Shown one piece after another: positions 1-7,200 of a stretch of 12,178 nucleotides of DNA. Both the position numbers and the translations under genes were made by a program. The stretch is from positions 1 through 12,178 of the forward strand of contig CAKPHY010000032.1 in the NCBI GenBank assembly GCA_934162285.1, written 5' to 3'. This stretch comes from an uncultured Bacilli bacterium (GTDB lineage: Bacteria > Bacillota_I > Bacilli_A > RF39 > UBA660). The notes beneath the pieces were generated by a model. It saw nothing but the letters and a program-made list of their open reading frames with translations, was not told the origin of the DNA and did no database searches. The first letter of the stretch is position 1. Every line of letters begins with the position of its first letter.

Positions 1-19
1 GGAAACTCAGTTCTTTTTG

Positions 20-39
20 TTGTGATTATAATATCACAA
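20..39. promoter_or_regulatory. Perfect inverted repeat, probable operator
   Basis: TTGTGAT (20-26) and ATCACAA (33-39) form 7-bp perfect arms around a 6-nt AT spacer. The repeat sits directly on the -10 box of the minus-strand promoter at 28-56, the position expected of a repressor operator. The half-site resembles Rex (TTGTGA) and CRP/FNR (TGTGA), but the gap between those half-sites here is 8 nt, not the usual 6, so I do not assign a regulator. The regulated gene lies beyond position 1. Confidence 0.5.
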
Positions 40-56
40 ATTTTGTAATTTGACAA
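28..56 (-). promoter_or_regulatory. Sigma-A-type promoter reading off the left edge
   Basis: On the minus strand, TTGTCA (56-51, five of six matches to TTGACA) is followed after exactly 17 nt by TATTAT (33-28, five of six matches to TATAAT). A TG one base upstream makes this an extended -10. It lies downstream of the terminator at 103-132, so it starts a new transcript whose first gene is outside the window. Confidence 0.6.
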
Positions 57-102
57 AACTTAGATAATCATAAAAAATATTTTATAAATATAAATTTTGC
101 TT

Positions 103-132
103 TTAAAAAAAATATTCCCGAAGGAATATTTT
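103..132 (-). terminator. Rho-independent terminator with cUUCGg loop
   Basis: Bases 109-118 pair with 123-132 in a 10-bp stem. Read on the minus strand, the loop is UUCG closed by C-G, an exceptionally stable tetraloop, followed by a run of U (about 108 down to 105). The stem begins inside the TAA stop codon (133-131) of the Ig-like protein gene, so this ends the mraY transcription unit. Confidence 0.9.
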
Positions 133-2086
133 ATTCAACTTTAATATTAATATTAAAGAAACTTTTTATTTCTGAAAAACTACTAGTTGATTGGAAAGTT
201 GTTTGACTCAATTGAATATACTGACCACCAGTCTTTTTATCAGCAGTTATTACCCAGTCAAAATGATCTGTTGCTAAGAAGGTACTTGGATTATTTCTAT
301 CAACAGAAGGTTCTGAGGTTCCAGTGAAATAATTACGCCAATTTTCTTGACCATCTGCAGTTGTTCTTGTCAAAAGTTTTATCGTCCCACACCCTGTTGG
401 TAAATACATTTTTAATCTAATTGTTTCACCAACATGCATAGTAATTTTAGAATATCTAGCAATTTTTGTACCATTATAATAAGCTGTTAACGTTTGAGCT
501 GTTTTACCACAAGATCCTGTACCGCCTGTAGAGCCACCCGTAGAACCACCCGAACTCTTATTAACAACAGTAATAGTAATTTGCTTTTCAATTTTAGCAT
601 ATGGTGCTGACACACTTACAACAGCTGTTCCGGTACTTAAAGCCGTTACCACACCAGTTGTTGATACACTAACACTACTTCCACTTACAACATTAAATAC
701 TAATTCACTTGCTAAAGCTGTTGTTGGTGTTAAAACATATGGTATTTGATATGTACTACCAACTTCCATAGTATATGATGTTGGTATGCTAATATCAGAA
801 ATAGTAGAAAGTACTTCAGTTGAACAACTGATTCGTGAAGTATTATATGCTTCATCTCTTATTTGAACACTAGCATCATTAATATTTGTAAAATTGTATT
901 TGCTACTATTACTACTTATAAATTCTGAATAACTTTTACCATCATAATAACTATAAGAAGTTACCCAAGAGTCATCATCATAAGCATCAACAACATAAGT
1001 AACTACTCCACCTTTTAATGTTGCTTTACATGTACCTGTTGGTGGAATTCTATCTATATTTTCAACATAAACACGTTTTTCTGTCATATTACCAGATTTA
1101 TCATATATTTTAAAAATACAAGTTTGATTATTAGTTACTTCATAATTATAAGCTAATTCATCAGTTCTACTACCATCTGGTAAAATAGTATAAGCATAAC
1201 TATCCCCTTCATTAGTAATACGAATAGTGACGTTTTTATTCGTTTGACCTTCAGGGTAAAGAGTTGCTTTAGAAATGATATTCAAAGTACTATTTACAAT
1301 TGAAATACGGCGTTTTTTAATACTTCTAAGACCTTGAGAATTAGTTACCATATAAGTTATAGTATAATCCCCAACACGATTAATCTGTAAATTACTATTA
1401 ACAATAACTTTATTAGTAATATTACCATCTTTTTGATCAATAGCTGTATAACCAGCTTCTTGATAAGAAGTACCAACTTTTAAAGTTAAATCGGCTTCAC
1501 CATTTAAAGTAATAACTGGAGCATCACTTGAAGTAACATTGGAAACAATAATAGTTCTTTTTACTGTTTCTTTACGTTTAGAGCCATCATAAACAAAATA
1601 TGTTGTTTGATAAACTCCTGGTATATTTTTATAATTACTCACAGTTTCAACCTTATAGCCTTTTCCATTATAACCCGGTTCTTGATAAGGGGTTTCAGAA
1701 TCAATCACATAAGGATTAGCTCCTAAAAGTTCAATAGAAGAGCCTTTTTCATGATCAACATCACTACTATAATAACTTTTACACATTAAATAAGGTTTAT
1801 AGATAATAATATTATTTTTTCTATAAATGTTTACACCACTATCAGTACTACAATTACTAATAGGTTTAATCCCTATTTCATTGATAGTTATATATGTTTG
1901 TTCGTTAACATTAATGTTATATAATTTAACATAATTCTTAGCATTTAAAACCATCAAATCTTCAAAATCGCTATATTTTTTATTTTTAAAAAATATAACT
2001 AGAAAAATCGTTATTAAAACAATAACGATTACTCCTATATAAATATATTTTTTATCAATTTTTGTTCTTTCATTTTCTGTATCCAT
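131..2086 (-). CDS. Membrane-anchored surface protein with Ig-like (DUF5011 and BIG2) repeats
   Basis: This 651-aa protein starts at the ATG at 2086. An open frame runs 19 codons further upstream, but I chose this ATG because it overlaps the mraY stop as TAATG with GGAG 10 nt upstream. One transmembrane helix (about residues 14-33) with a basic C-terminal flank (KNKK) suggests the rest is extracellular. Residues 43-108 form a small domain with two cysteines (C79, C102) of a kind I recall from Firmicutes surface proteins. Residues 115-183 and 190-264 are DUF5011-type Ig-like repeats (YQEPGY and YQEAGY motifs, ending in GVY/GDYT and a final beta strand). Two less clear Ig-like modules fill 265-425. 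Residues 429-508 are a BIG2 domain, followed by a Gly/Ser/Thr linker (511-525) and an unrecognised C-terminal domain (526-651). There is no LPXTG signal. The role is unknown; coupling to mraY suggests a function at the site of wall synthesis. Confidence 0.85.
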   Translation of the reverse strand: MDTENERTKIDKKYIYIGVIVIVLITIFLVIFFKNKKYSDFEDLMVLNAKNYVKLYNINVNEQTYITINEIGIKPISNCSTDSGVNIYRKNNIIIYKPYLMCKSYYSSDVDHEKGSSIELLGANPYVIDSETPYQEPGYNGKGYKVETVSNYKNIPGVYQTTYFVYDGSKRKETVKRTIIVSNVTSSDAPVITLNGEADLTLKVGTSYQEAGYTAIDQKDGNITNKVIVNSNLQINRVGDYTITYMVTNSQGLRSIKKRRISIVNSTLNIISKATLYPEGQTNKNVTIRITNEGDSYAYTILPDGSRTDELAYNYEVTNNQTCIFKIYDKSGNMTEKRVYVENIDRIPPTGTCKATLKGGVVTYVVDAYDDDSWVTSYSYYDGKSYSEFISSNSSKYNFTNINDASVQIRDEAYNTSRISCSTEVLSTISDISIPTSYTMEVGSTYQIPYVLTPTTALASELVFNVVSGSSVSVSTTGVVTALSTGTAVVSVSAPYAKIEKQITITVVNKSSGGSTGGSTGGTGSCGKTAQTLTAYYNGTKIARYSKITMHVGETIRLKMYLPTGCGTIKLLTRTTADGQENWRNYFTGTSEPSVDRNNPSTFLATDHFDWVITADKKTGGQYIQLSQTTFQSTSSFSEIKSFFNINIKVE

Positions 2087-3078
2087 TAGATCCACACTCC
2101 AAATACAATTGAAATCATTCCAAGTATTAAACCAACTACCCAAAACATTTTAACAATATCTTGCTCTTGCCAACCAAGTTTTTCAAAATGATGATGTAAA
2201 GGTGTCATTAAAAACACTCTTTTTTTTCTAAAAATAACTGATAATGTTTGAATTATACAACTTAATGTTTCAACAACAAAAACACCAGCTACGACCACGA
2301 ATGTTATTTCATGATTAGTTATTATTGCAAGCGAAGCTAATGTTGCTCCTAAGGCTAAAGAACCAGTATTTCCCATAAACACTTTAGCAGGATGCGTATT
2401 ATAAAATAAGAAAGCTAAAAGTGTCCCTACCAGAATGAAACAAAAAATTGCTAAATCTTGATAACCATAAATTCCTCTTGAATTCCAAGCAATAAGTCCA
2501 AATGTTAGAAAAGCAATAAGGGATAATCCTCCTGCTAAGCCATCCAAACCATCAGTCAAATTAACCGCATTAGAACTTGCAAGTAAAACAAAGAGAATGA
2601 ATAAGCCATAAAACCAACCCATATCAATTTCAATACCTAAAGTATATATTAATAAAACGGGTTCATTGCCACTATTAATGAAAATATAAAAGAAAATTAA
2701 AGCGATTACTAGTTGTAAAAATAACTTTTGTAATTGGGTTAAACCTTTATTATTATGTCTTTTTATTATTAAATAGTCATCTAAAAATCCTACTAAAGCA
2801 TAACCTAAAAAGACAAAAAGAACAATAAATAAATTCTCAGTAAATTCCATTTTTTTAAGCAATAATAAGACAAGAATTGTAAGCAATGTCGGAATTATAA
2901 ATATTAATCCCCCCATTGTCGGAACACCTTGCTTACTTTTATGTTGTTCACTTAAATATTCACTTACATTTTGACCTATTTTAAATTTTTTTAATAATGG
3001 TATTAAAATATAACCAAATATTATAGCAATGATAAAACCTATCATCATCGCTAGTACACTCTTTGCTAAAACTAGCAT
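2086..3078 (-). CDS. mraY: Phospho-N-acetylmuramoyl-pentapeptide transferase (MraY)
   Basis: MraY is the integral membrane enzyme that transfers phospho-MurNAc-pentapeptide from UDP to undecaprenyl phosphate, giving lipid I, the first membrane step of peptidoglycan synthesis. The 330-aa length and about ten hydrophobic segments fit the family. Diagnostic motifs are present: GVPTMGG (51-57), the Asp pair D100-D101, NLTDGLDGLAGG (173-184, with the conserved aspartates D176 and D179), FMGNTGS (234-240) and the MraY-specific TPLHHHFE loop (292-299). The HHH motif separates it from WecA/TagO relatives. A GAGGAG Shine-Dalgarno precedes the ATG. The gene stands apart from any dcw genes in this window: upstream is an MprF-like membrane protein, and downstream is the translationally coupled Ig-like protein. 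A weak internal promoter may lie just upstream. Confidence 0.97.
   Translation of the reverse strand: MLVLAKSVLAMMIGFIIAIIFGYILIPLLKKFKIGQNVSEYLSEQHKSKQGVPTMGGLIFIIPTLLTILVLLLLKKMEFTENLFIVLFVFLGYALVGFLDDYLIIKRHNNKGLTQLQKLFLQLVIALIFFYIFINSGNEPVLLIYTLGIEIDMGWFYGLFILFVLLASSNAVNLTDGLDGLAGGLSLIAFLTFGLIAWNSRGIYGYQDLAIFCFILVGTLLAFLFYNTHPAKVFMGNTGSLALGATLASLAIITNHEITFVVVAGVFVVETLSCIIQTLSVIFRKKRVFLMTPLHHHFEKLGWQEQDIVKMFWVVGLILGMISIVFGVWI
2097..2100 (-). promoter_or_regulatory. RBS fixing the start of the Ig-like protein gene
   Basis: GGAG on the minus strand, inside the last mraY codons (…FGVWI), lies 10 nt before the ATG at 2086-2084. The mraY stop TAA and this ATG share one base (TAATG). Ribosomes finishing mraY could therefore reinitiate directly, which favours this start over the longer open frame. 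Confidence 0.7.
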
Positions 3079-3097
3079 GCGACCATCTCCTCAGTTA

Positions 3098-3126
3098 ATT
3101 CTACAATATTTTTATATTATCTGCAA
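3098..3126 (-). promoter_or_regulatory. Weak candidate internal promoter for mraY
   Basis: TTGCAG (3126-3121), a 17-nt spacer and TAGAAT (3103-3098) occur between the flippase-like gene and mraY. The -10 matches five of six positions but the -35 only three of six, and the implied leader would be only about 13 nt. It could give mraY some independent expression within the operon, but chance is a real alternative in such AT-rich DNA. Confidence 0.25.
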
Positions 3127-4142
3127 CTATTTTGTTTTATTTTTCTTGTAGCAAAAACAAGATACCCAATAATTATAGGTAAATAGTAATATACAAGTCG
3201 CCAAATAACAAGCGAAGACAAAACATAACTTTTACCAAAATAAGCGGTGAATAGAGTTATAAAAGCGTATTCAATTCCTCCTGAACCACCAGGAATTGGA
3301 ACAAATGTACTGATAATATAAACATGGATCATGATAATTATCAAGTCAAAAAAGTTCATACCAACTGAAATGTTTAAAGCTTTAAAAGTAAAAAATGGTA
3401 TTAAAAAGTAAAAGAATAAAGCCATAAATTCATAAAATATAAGCGTTAATGATAATTTCTTTTTTTCAATTAATCGATGAGCACAAGTTGAATATTCATC
3501 ACAATTTTTATCCCAATTTTCAATCATTTCTTCTTTATTTTTAACAATTTTTAATTTTGCTAAAAATCTAATAATAATTCTACTTATTTTTTTACTAGCT
3601 TTTTTATTTGAAGAAATGAAAATAACTAAAAATAGTAAAATAGTATTTACAACAATTCCCGATATTAATAGTATTCCTAAGAAACTATTTAAATCTATTA
3701 TGTGCAAAAAAGCATTAATTATTGTAGCTATTGCTGTCCATAAAGCCAGTGCAATTTGAAATATAATAAGATTTTCCATCACAATCGCAGTACCATGAGC
3801 TAATTTAATTCCATTAAATTTTAATTCATATATTTGAAATGGTTGACCACCAGAAGAAAAGGGGGTGATACCATTAAAAAATCTCGTCATGGTACTTATT
3901 TCTAAGCTTTCTTTTCTTTTGAAATCATTCTTATATTCACGAGTTAATTTATATAAACATCGATCTTCTAATAAAAAATATAAAAAATATGTTAAACAAG
4001 CACAGAAGATCCAGAATAAATTTGAAGATTTTAATATTTCCAAACTAGAAGCCCATGAATCTTTTAAGATATATATTACAAGTGCAAGAGTAATAACTAA
4101 TAAAATTAAACTCTTCCATAACTTTGAATTTTTATTTTTCAT
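3117..4142 (-). CDS. UPF0104/MprF N-terminal-like membrane protein (lipid flippase-like)
   Basis: This 341-aa polytopic membrane protein has about seven or eight hydrophobic segments. It matches the lysylphosphatidylglycerol synthase transmembrane family (PF03706/UPF0104): RFFNGITPFSSGGQPFQIY (87-105) and the late PIPGGSGGIE loop (282-291) followed by a conserved arginine (R315). In MprF this region flips aminoacylated phosphatidylglycerol; stand-alone members like this one lack the aminoacyltransferase domain, and their substrate is often unknown. The ATG at 4142 lies inside the preceding nucleoside phosphorylase gene (11-nt overlap), and no strong Shine-Dalgarno is visible, so translation is probably coupled. 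Position next to mraY suggests handling of an envelope lipid, which is inference. Confidence 0.85.
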   Translation of the reverse strand: MKNKNSKLWKSLILLVITLALVIYILKDSWASSLEILKSSNLFWIFCACLTYFLYFLLEDRCLYKLTREYKNDFKRKESLEISTMTRFFNGITPFSSGGQPFQIYELKFNGIKLAHGTAIVMENLIIFQIALALWTAIATIINAFLHIIDLNSFLGILLISGIVVNTILLFLVIFISSNKKASKKISRIIIRFLAKLKIVKNKEEMIENWDKNCDEYSTCAHRLIEKKKLSLTLIFYEFMALFFYFLIPFFTFKALNISVGMNFFDLIIIMIHVYIISTFVPIPGGSGGIEYAFITLFTAYFGKSYVLSSLVIWRLVYYYLPIIIGYLVFATRKIKQNSCR

Positions 4143-4890
4143 ATATTTTGTTTGCTAGTTCTAAAGCTAAAATGGCTATTTCAGATTTCTCATCTAATTT
4201 AACTAAACCATCTAAACTTCTTTTATCCCATACTGGTGATGCTAAATTATCACCGGCATAAAAGAAAATGAAGAGATCAAGCTTACGGTAATTAGCAACT
4301 ACTGCTAAAGCCGAAGCTTCCATTTCAACACAAACTGCCCCTTCTTCTTGATATTTTAAAAGTTTATTTTTAGTTTCTCTATAAAAAGCGTCAGTAGTCC
4401 AAGTTTTTCCTTCAACATATTTATATGCAAATGCATTTAAAATTTCGATAAATTCATCTTTATATTTATTATTTAAAGTAACAACTTGACCATCTTTTAA
4501 ATAATGATAGCTAGTGCCTTCTTCACGAATAGCAGAAGTTGGAATAATAATACTACAGTCTTTAATATTTTCGTTTAAAACACCACAATTACCAAAAACA
4601 ATAAATTTAGAAACCCCCATAGCATGAATTTCTTCTAAATCATTTACAGCATGAGGAGCACCTACTCCGATCATAAAAAAAGCTATTCTGACATTTTTAT
4701 ATTTTATTTCATAGATTTCTTTTGTACCATCGGTACTATTTAAAGAAGCTATTTTAGTTGCATTTGTTCCTTTTACTATTCTTAAGAATAAATCTTTAGA
4801 AAAGCAACATACACCAATATCTGGCATATTATCGACTTTAGAAACAAAAGATCCTGGATTGATTATAGCTTCTGAATCATCAAAAAACAT
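4132..4890 (-). CDS. Nucleoside phosphorylase (PNP/UDP family)
   Basis: This 252-aa cytosolic protein is of the PNP_UDP_1 fold, which splits nucleosides with phosphate into base and ribose-1-phosphate. Visible family features are the glycine-rich GVGAPHA stretch (75-81), FGNCGVL (99-105), an arginine at 122 in the region that often binds phosphate, the ribose-contacting VEMEASAL motif (188-195) and AGDNL (212-216), whose Asp214 sits where the base-contacting acidic residue is expected. EMEASAL and AGDNL look closer to uridine phosphorylase-like enzymes than to DeoD, but substrate specificity cannot be fixed by eye. GGTGA precedes the ATG, and an extended -10 promoter overlaps the start region. 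It follows the ASCH-Nudix gene by 35 nt and overlaps the membrane protein gene downstream, so it links nucleotide-handling genes to envelope genes. Confidence 0.9.
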   Translation of the reverse strand: MFFDDSEAIINPGSFVSKVDNMPDIGVCCFSKDLFLRIVKGTNATKIASLNSTDGTKEIYEIKYKNVRIAFFMIGVGAPHAVNDLEEIHAMGVSKFIVFGNCGVLNENIKDCSIIIPTSAIREEGTSYHYLKDGQVVTLNNKYKDEFIEILNAFAYKYVEGKTWTTDAFYRETKNKLLKYQEEGAVCVEMEASALAVVANYRKLDLFIFFYAGDNLASPVWDKRSLDGLVKLDEKSEIAILALELANKIYEK

Positions 4891-4906
4891 TTAAATCACC
4901 AAATTA

Positions 4907-4935
4907 ATTATATCATGAGAAACTATTAATTTAAA
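4907..4935 (-). promoter_or_regulatory. Extended -10 promoter before the nucleoside phosphorylase
   Basis: On the minus strand, TTTAAA (4935-4930) and a 17-nt spacer precede a perfect TATAAT (4912-4907) with an extended TG motif. The implied transcript start is at about 4900, leaving a very short leader that begins near the Shine-Dalgarno. An AT-only 8-bp inverted repeat (4901-4908 with 4925-4932) overlaps it. No terminator separates it from the ASCH-Nudix gene, so read-through from upstream is also likely. Confidence 0.4.
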
Positions 4936-5816
4936 GTTTTATTATTTAAAACTTCTTCTAATACTTTAATAGTATCTTTAGTTACATTTATTCTTGTAGC
5001 TTTAGTTAAACTATTATTTAAATATTCAAGAATTTGATCTTTAGGAATTTTAATAATTTTAAAACCATTATCTTTTTCTTCATTAGTTAAAGAAATATTA
5101 TTCAAATTAACTTCTAAATCATATTTTAAATAGTAATAATTAGCAAGCGATAAAGTATTTTTACCTTCAGGATAATTTTTATTATAATATTTTATTGTCA
5201 TAAAAGGTTTAAAATAAGGAATTTTTAGCTTAACGCCACTTTCTTCTTTTATTTCTCTTTTTAAACATTCAATATCATTTTCATTATCAACATGACCACC
5301 TAAGAAAAAATAGTTATTACTACTTTCACATAAAACAAATTCATCTTTACTATTAATAATAACTATTTTAGCTCTTCTAACAATATTATTTACATCTTCA
5401 TCTTTTAATAAATCATCATTATAGACTATTTCTTTTATATCTAAGTCACAATTCCAAAATCCTAATTTCCCTGAATAAGGAATAGGATTAATATATTTTT
5501 TGATATTTTCTAACTTAAAAGCATATGTTGAAACATGCTTATTTTTTCCATAAACAATAGGATCAATATTTAATAATTCTTGATTAAATTCTTCATCAAC
5601 TTTAATACAATCAGTTATATTAGCTTCACCAATAATTACACCTTTTAAACAGTTTAAATCATAATTTTTAAAACGCGAGAGCATTTCTTTTTCAATATTT
5701 CCTGCATGAATTAAAACTTTACCACGATAATTAGTTTTCCAACTTCTAAATTCATACTTTTTATAACCATTAATTATTAAACTTGCCCAAGGTTCTTTTA
5801 TCGTTAAAGCTTTCAC
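4926..5816 (-). CDS. ASCH-Nudix fusion protein
   Basis: This 296-aa cytosolic protein has two domains. Residues 1-125 are an ASCH domain (LTIKEPWASLIINGYKKYEFR at the start, then RGKVLIHAG and KGVIIGEA), related to the PUA fold that binds RNA or modified nucleosides; some ASCH proteins hydrolyse N4-acetylcytidine. Residues about 145-290 are a Nudix hydrolase domain with an intact box, G173-x5-E179-x7-RE-x2-EE-x-G194, including the metal-binding glutamates E191 and E192. Nudix enzymes cleave nucleoside diphosphates linked to another group. The start is GTG at 5816, overlapping the TGA of the upstream ASCH gene as GTGA, with GAGG 7 nt before it (5827-5824). The nearby ATG (5818) is in the upstream gene's frame. 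The substrate is unknown; a role in cleansing or salvage of modified nucleotides is inferred. Confidence 0.88.
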   Translation of the reverse strand: MKALTIKEPWASLIINGYKKYEFRSWKTNYRGKVLIHAGNIEKEMLSRFKNYDLNCLKGVIIGEANITDCIKVDEEFNQELLNIDPIVYGKNKHVSTYAFKLENIKKYINPIPYSGKLGFWNCDLDIKEIVYNDDLLKDEDVNNIVRRAKIVIINSKDEFVLCESSNNYFFLGGHVDNENDIECLKREIKEESGVKLKIPYFKPFMTIKYYNKNYPEGKNTLSLANYYYLKYDLEVNLNNISLTNEEKDNGFKIIKIPKDQILEYLNNSLTKATRINVTKDTIKVLEEVLNNKTLN

Positions 5817-6151
5817 ATTGTAACCTCAATTTCAATTCCTAAAACACCATATTTTTTTTGTTCATCCAAACTATAATATTTTTCCATATCTTTAAAAGAA
5901 GCAGGTTCATCTTTTTCATAACCTAAAATTTCTTTTGGAAAATATTCATAAAGTTCCTCAAAAGAACTAAAAATATATAATCTATTAACTTTAACACGCA
6001 TTTTTTCTAAAGTTTCTTGATTTTCAAATTCAATTGTATCATCAACATTTATTAACCTTCTTTTTTCATCTCTTAAACGCATTTCAATTATTTTTGTTCC
6101 CTTTTTTATAGCTAAAAAAGGCTTATTTTGTAATTTCATTTTATGTTCCAT
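5813..6151 (-). CDS. Stand-alone ASCH-domain protein
   Basis: This 112-aa cytosolic protein consists almost entirely of one ASCH domain. The N-terminal pattern KPFLAIKKGTKIIEMRLRDEKRR (10-32) is the typical ligand-facing strand-helix region, followed by DDTIEFEN (37-44) and a closing YGVLGIEIE strand. Family members include E. coli YqfB, an N4-acetylcytidine amidohydrolase; whether this protein is an enzyme or only binds RNA or nucleosides cannot be decided from sequence. The ATG at 6151 is preferred over the in-frame ATG at 6139 because AGAGG lies 5 nt upstream of the first. It begins one base after the transglutaminase stop and ends within the start of the ASCH-Nudix gene, so the three are coupled. 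Confidence 0.85.
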   Translation of the reverse strand: MEHKMKLQNKPFLAIKKGTKIIEMRLRDEKRRLINVDDTIEFENQETLEKMRVKVNRLYIFSSFEELYEYFPKEILGYEKDEPASFKDMEKYYSLDEQKKYGVLGIEIEVTM

Positions 6152-6152
6152 A

Positions 6153-7127
6153 TTATCCTCTTTCCATAATAAAATCTCTAGTACCTGTTGCTACTACATT
6201 ATTATCAATTTCATGATCATCTAAAATTTGCTCTTGAAATAACATAAAGTAACGATACCAGTCATCACTTATTGGTGTATGATCACCATCTGACCAAGTA
6301 ACATCAACATGATAGGTTCCTGATTCTAATTTTACCAAATTCCAAGCGTGAGCTTCATTTCTAACAACACCGGTTACAACTTGACACCAAAGATTAGCTT
6401 TCTTACACAAGTATTCAAAAGCTAAAGCATAGCCTTCACAGATAGATAAACCCCCTTCAATTCCACCATAGGCATTAGCAACCTGAGCTCCCCCTATTCC
6501 ACCATGATCGTAGTTGGTTTTAAGGGAAATGTATGTTGCTAAATAACGGTATTTATCATAAGTGCTTAAATCACTTGGCATATTTTGAATGATCAAATCC
6601 GTTTCTTTTTCAAAAATAGCAATTTCTTCTTTTACTTTATTAATAGAAGCATTATTACCATCAGGATCATAAGGCATGAAATATGTTGCTTTTAAGCCAA
6701 TTGTTTGATCATTTGAAGTAATTTCATCCATTTTAAAATATAAACGTAATTTGGGATTATCTTCAAGTAAAATACCACTTACATATAAAACACCATCTAA
6801 AAATTCATAACTATAATCTTTTGCTAAATAAGAAAATTCTTTAAAGTTTTTAACATTTTCTAGAATTTCATCATATAGTTTCTTTCGATCTTCTGTTAAA
6901 CCATTATATTTTTCACGACTACGATCTATATAGGGATAACTAACACTAGAGTCTCTAAAACGATCATTATTGATGTATTTTAATGTTAAATCAATAGTGT
7001 TAGACGTCCGCCCTTTAGCATAAAGATCAATTAATTCAATTTTTTCTTTAGGTTTAAATAGAAAAGCACTTTCAATTATTACCACTATAGTTAATAAAAT
7101 GCTCACGACTATAAATTTGTTTTTCAT
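6153..7127 (-). CDS. Membrane-anchored transglutaminase-like cysteine protein
   Basis: This 324-aa protein has an N-terminal signal anchor (about residues 5-24) without a lipobox, placing the rest outside the membrane. The C-terminal half is a transglutaminase-core domain (PF01841 type) with the full catalytic triad: Cys230 in SICEGYA, His260 in EAHAWN and Asp275 in HVDVTW. In bacteria such domains often act as cysteine peptidases or amide cross-linkers on the cell surface; the substrate here is unknown. Residues 30-190 are a helix-rich region with no family I recognise. AAGG lies 7 nt before the ATG (7138-7135). It is the first gene of a unit with the two ASCH genes (stop and next ATG one base apart), an odd partnership because this protein is extracellular and they are cytosolic. 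Confidence 0.85.
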   Translation of the reverse strand: MKNKFIVVSILLTIVVIIESAFLFKPKEKIELIDLYAKGRTSNTIDLTLKYINNDRFRDSSVSYPYIDRSREKYNGLTEDRKKLYDEILENVKNFKEFSYLAKDYSYEFLDGVLYVSGILLEDNPKLRLYFKMDEITSNDQTIGLKATYFMPYDPDGNNASINKVKEEIAIFEKETDLIIQNMPSDLSTYDKYRYLATYISLKTNYDHGGIGGAQVANAYGGIEGGLSICEGYALAFEYLCKKANLWCQVVTGVVRNEAHAWNLVKLESGTYHVDVTWSDGDHTPISDDWYRYFMLFQEQILDDHEIDNNVVATGTRDFIMERG

Positions 7128-7166
7128 CCGATCACCTTAACACTATTTTAACTTATTTTAAGCATA

Positions 7167-7192
7167 AAGAAAAGATCAAACGAGTTGATCTT
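7167..7192 (-). terminator. Terminator after the CotD-like gene
   Basis: AAGATCAA (7172-7179) and TTGATCTT (7185-7192) form an 8-bp stem with a 5-nt loop. On the minus strand it is followed by a T-rich stretch (TTTTCTTTAT when the stem end is included). It starts 8 nt past the stop of the CotD-like gene. Stem GC content is low, so efficiency is uncertain. No clear promoter could be identified between it and the transglutaminase gene. Confidence 0.6.
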
Positions 7193-7200
7193 ATATTTAT

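Noticed and set aside
20..39. Canonical Rex or CRP/FNR binding site
   Set aside because: The half-sites match, but the spacing between TTGTGA and TCACAA is 8 nt and not 6, which would place the two recognition helices on different faces of the DNA.
505..560. Short repeat coding the GGSTGGSTGG linker as a slippage site
   Set aside because: The repeat is short, imperfect and in multiples of three bases, so length changes would only alter a flexible linker.
2087..2143. Longer N-terminus of the Ig-like protein starting at 2143
   Set aside because: The extra 19 codons lie wholly inside mraY and precede a clear RBS plus TAATG coupling; the added residues do not form a sensible signal sequence.
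3865..4158. Plus-strand open frame of 97 codons opposite the membrane protein gene
   Set aside because: It lies entirely antisense to well-supported genes on the minus strand, has no family similarity I recognise and reads as a shadow of AT-rich coding DNA. The same holds for 7267-7620, 9379-9609 and 10454-10690.
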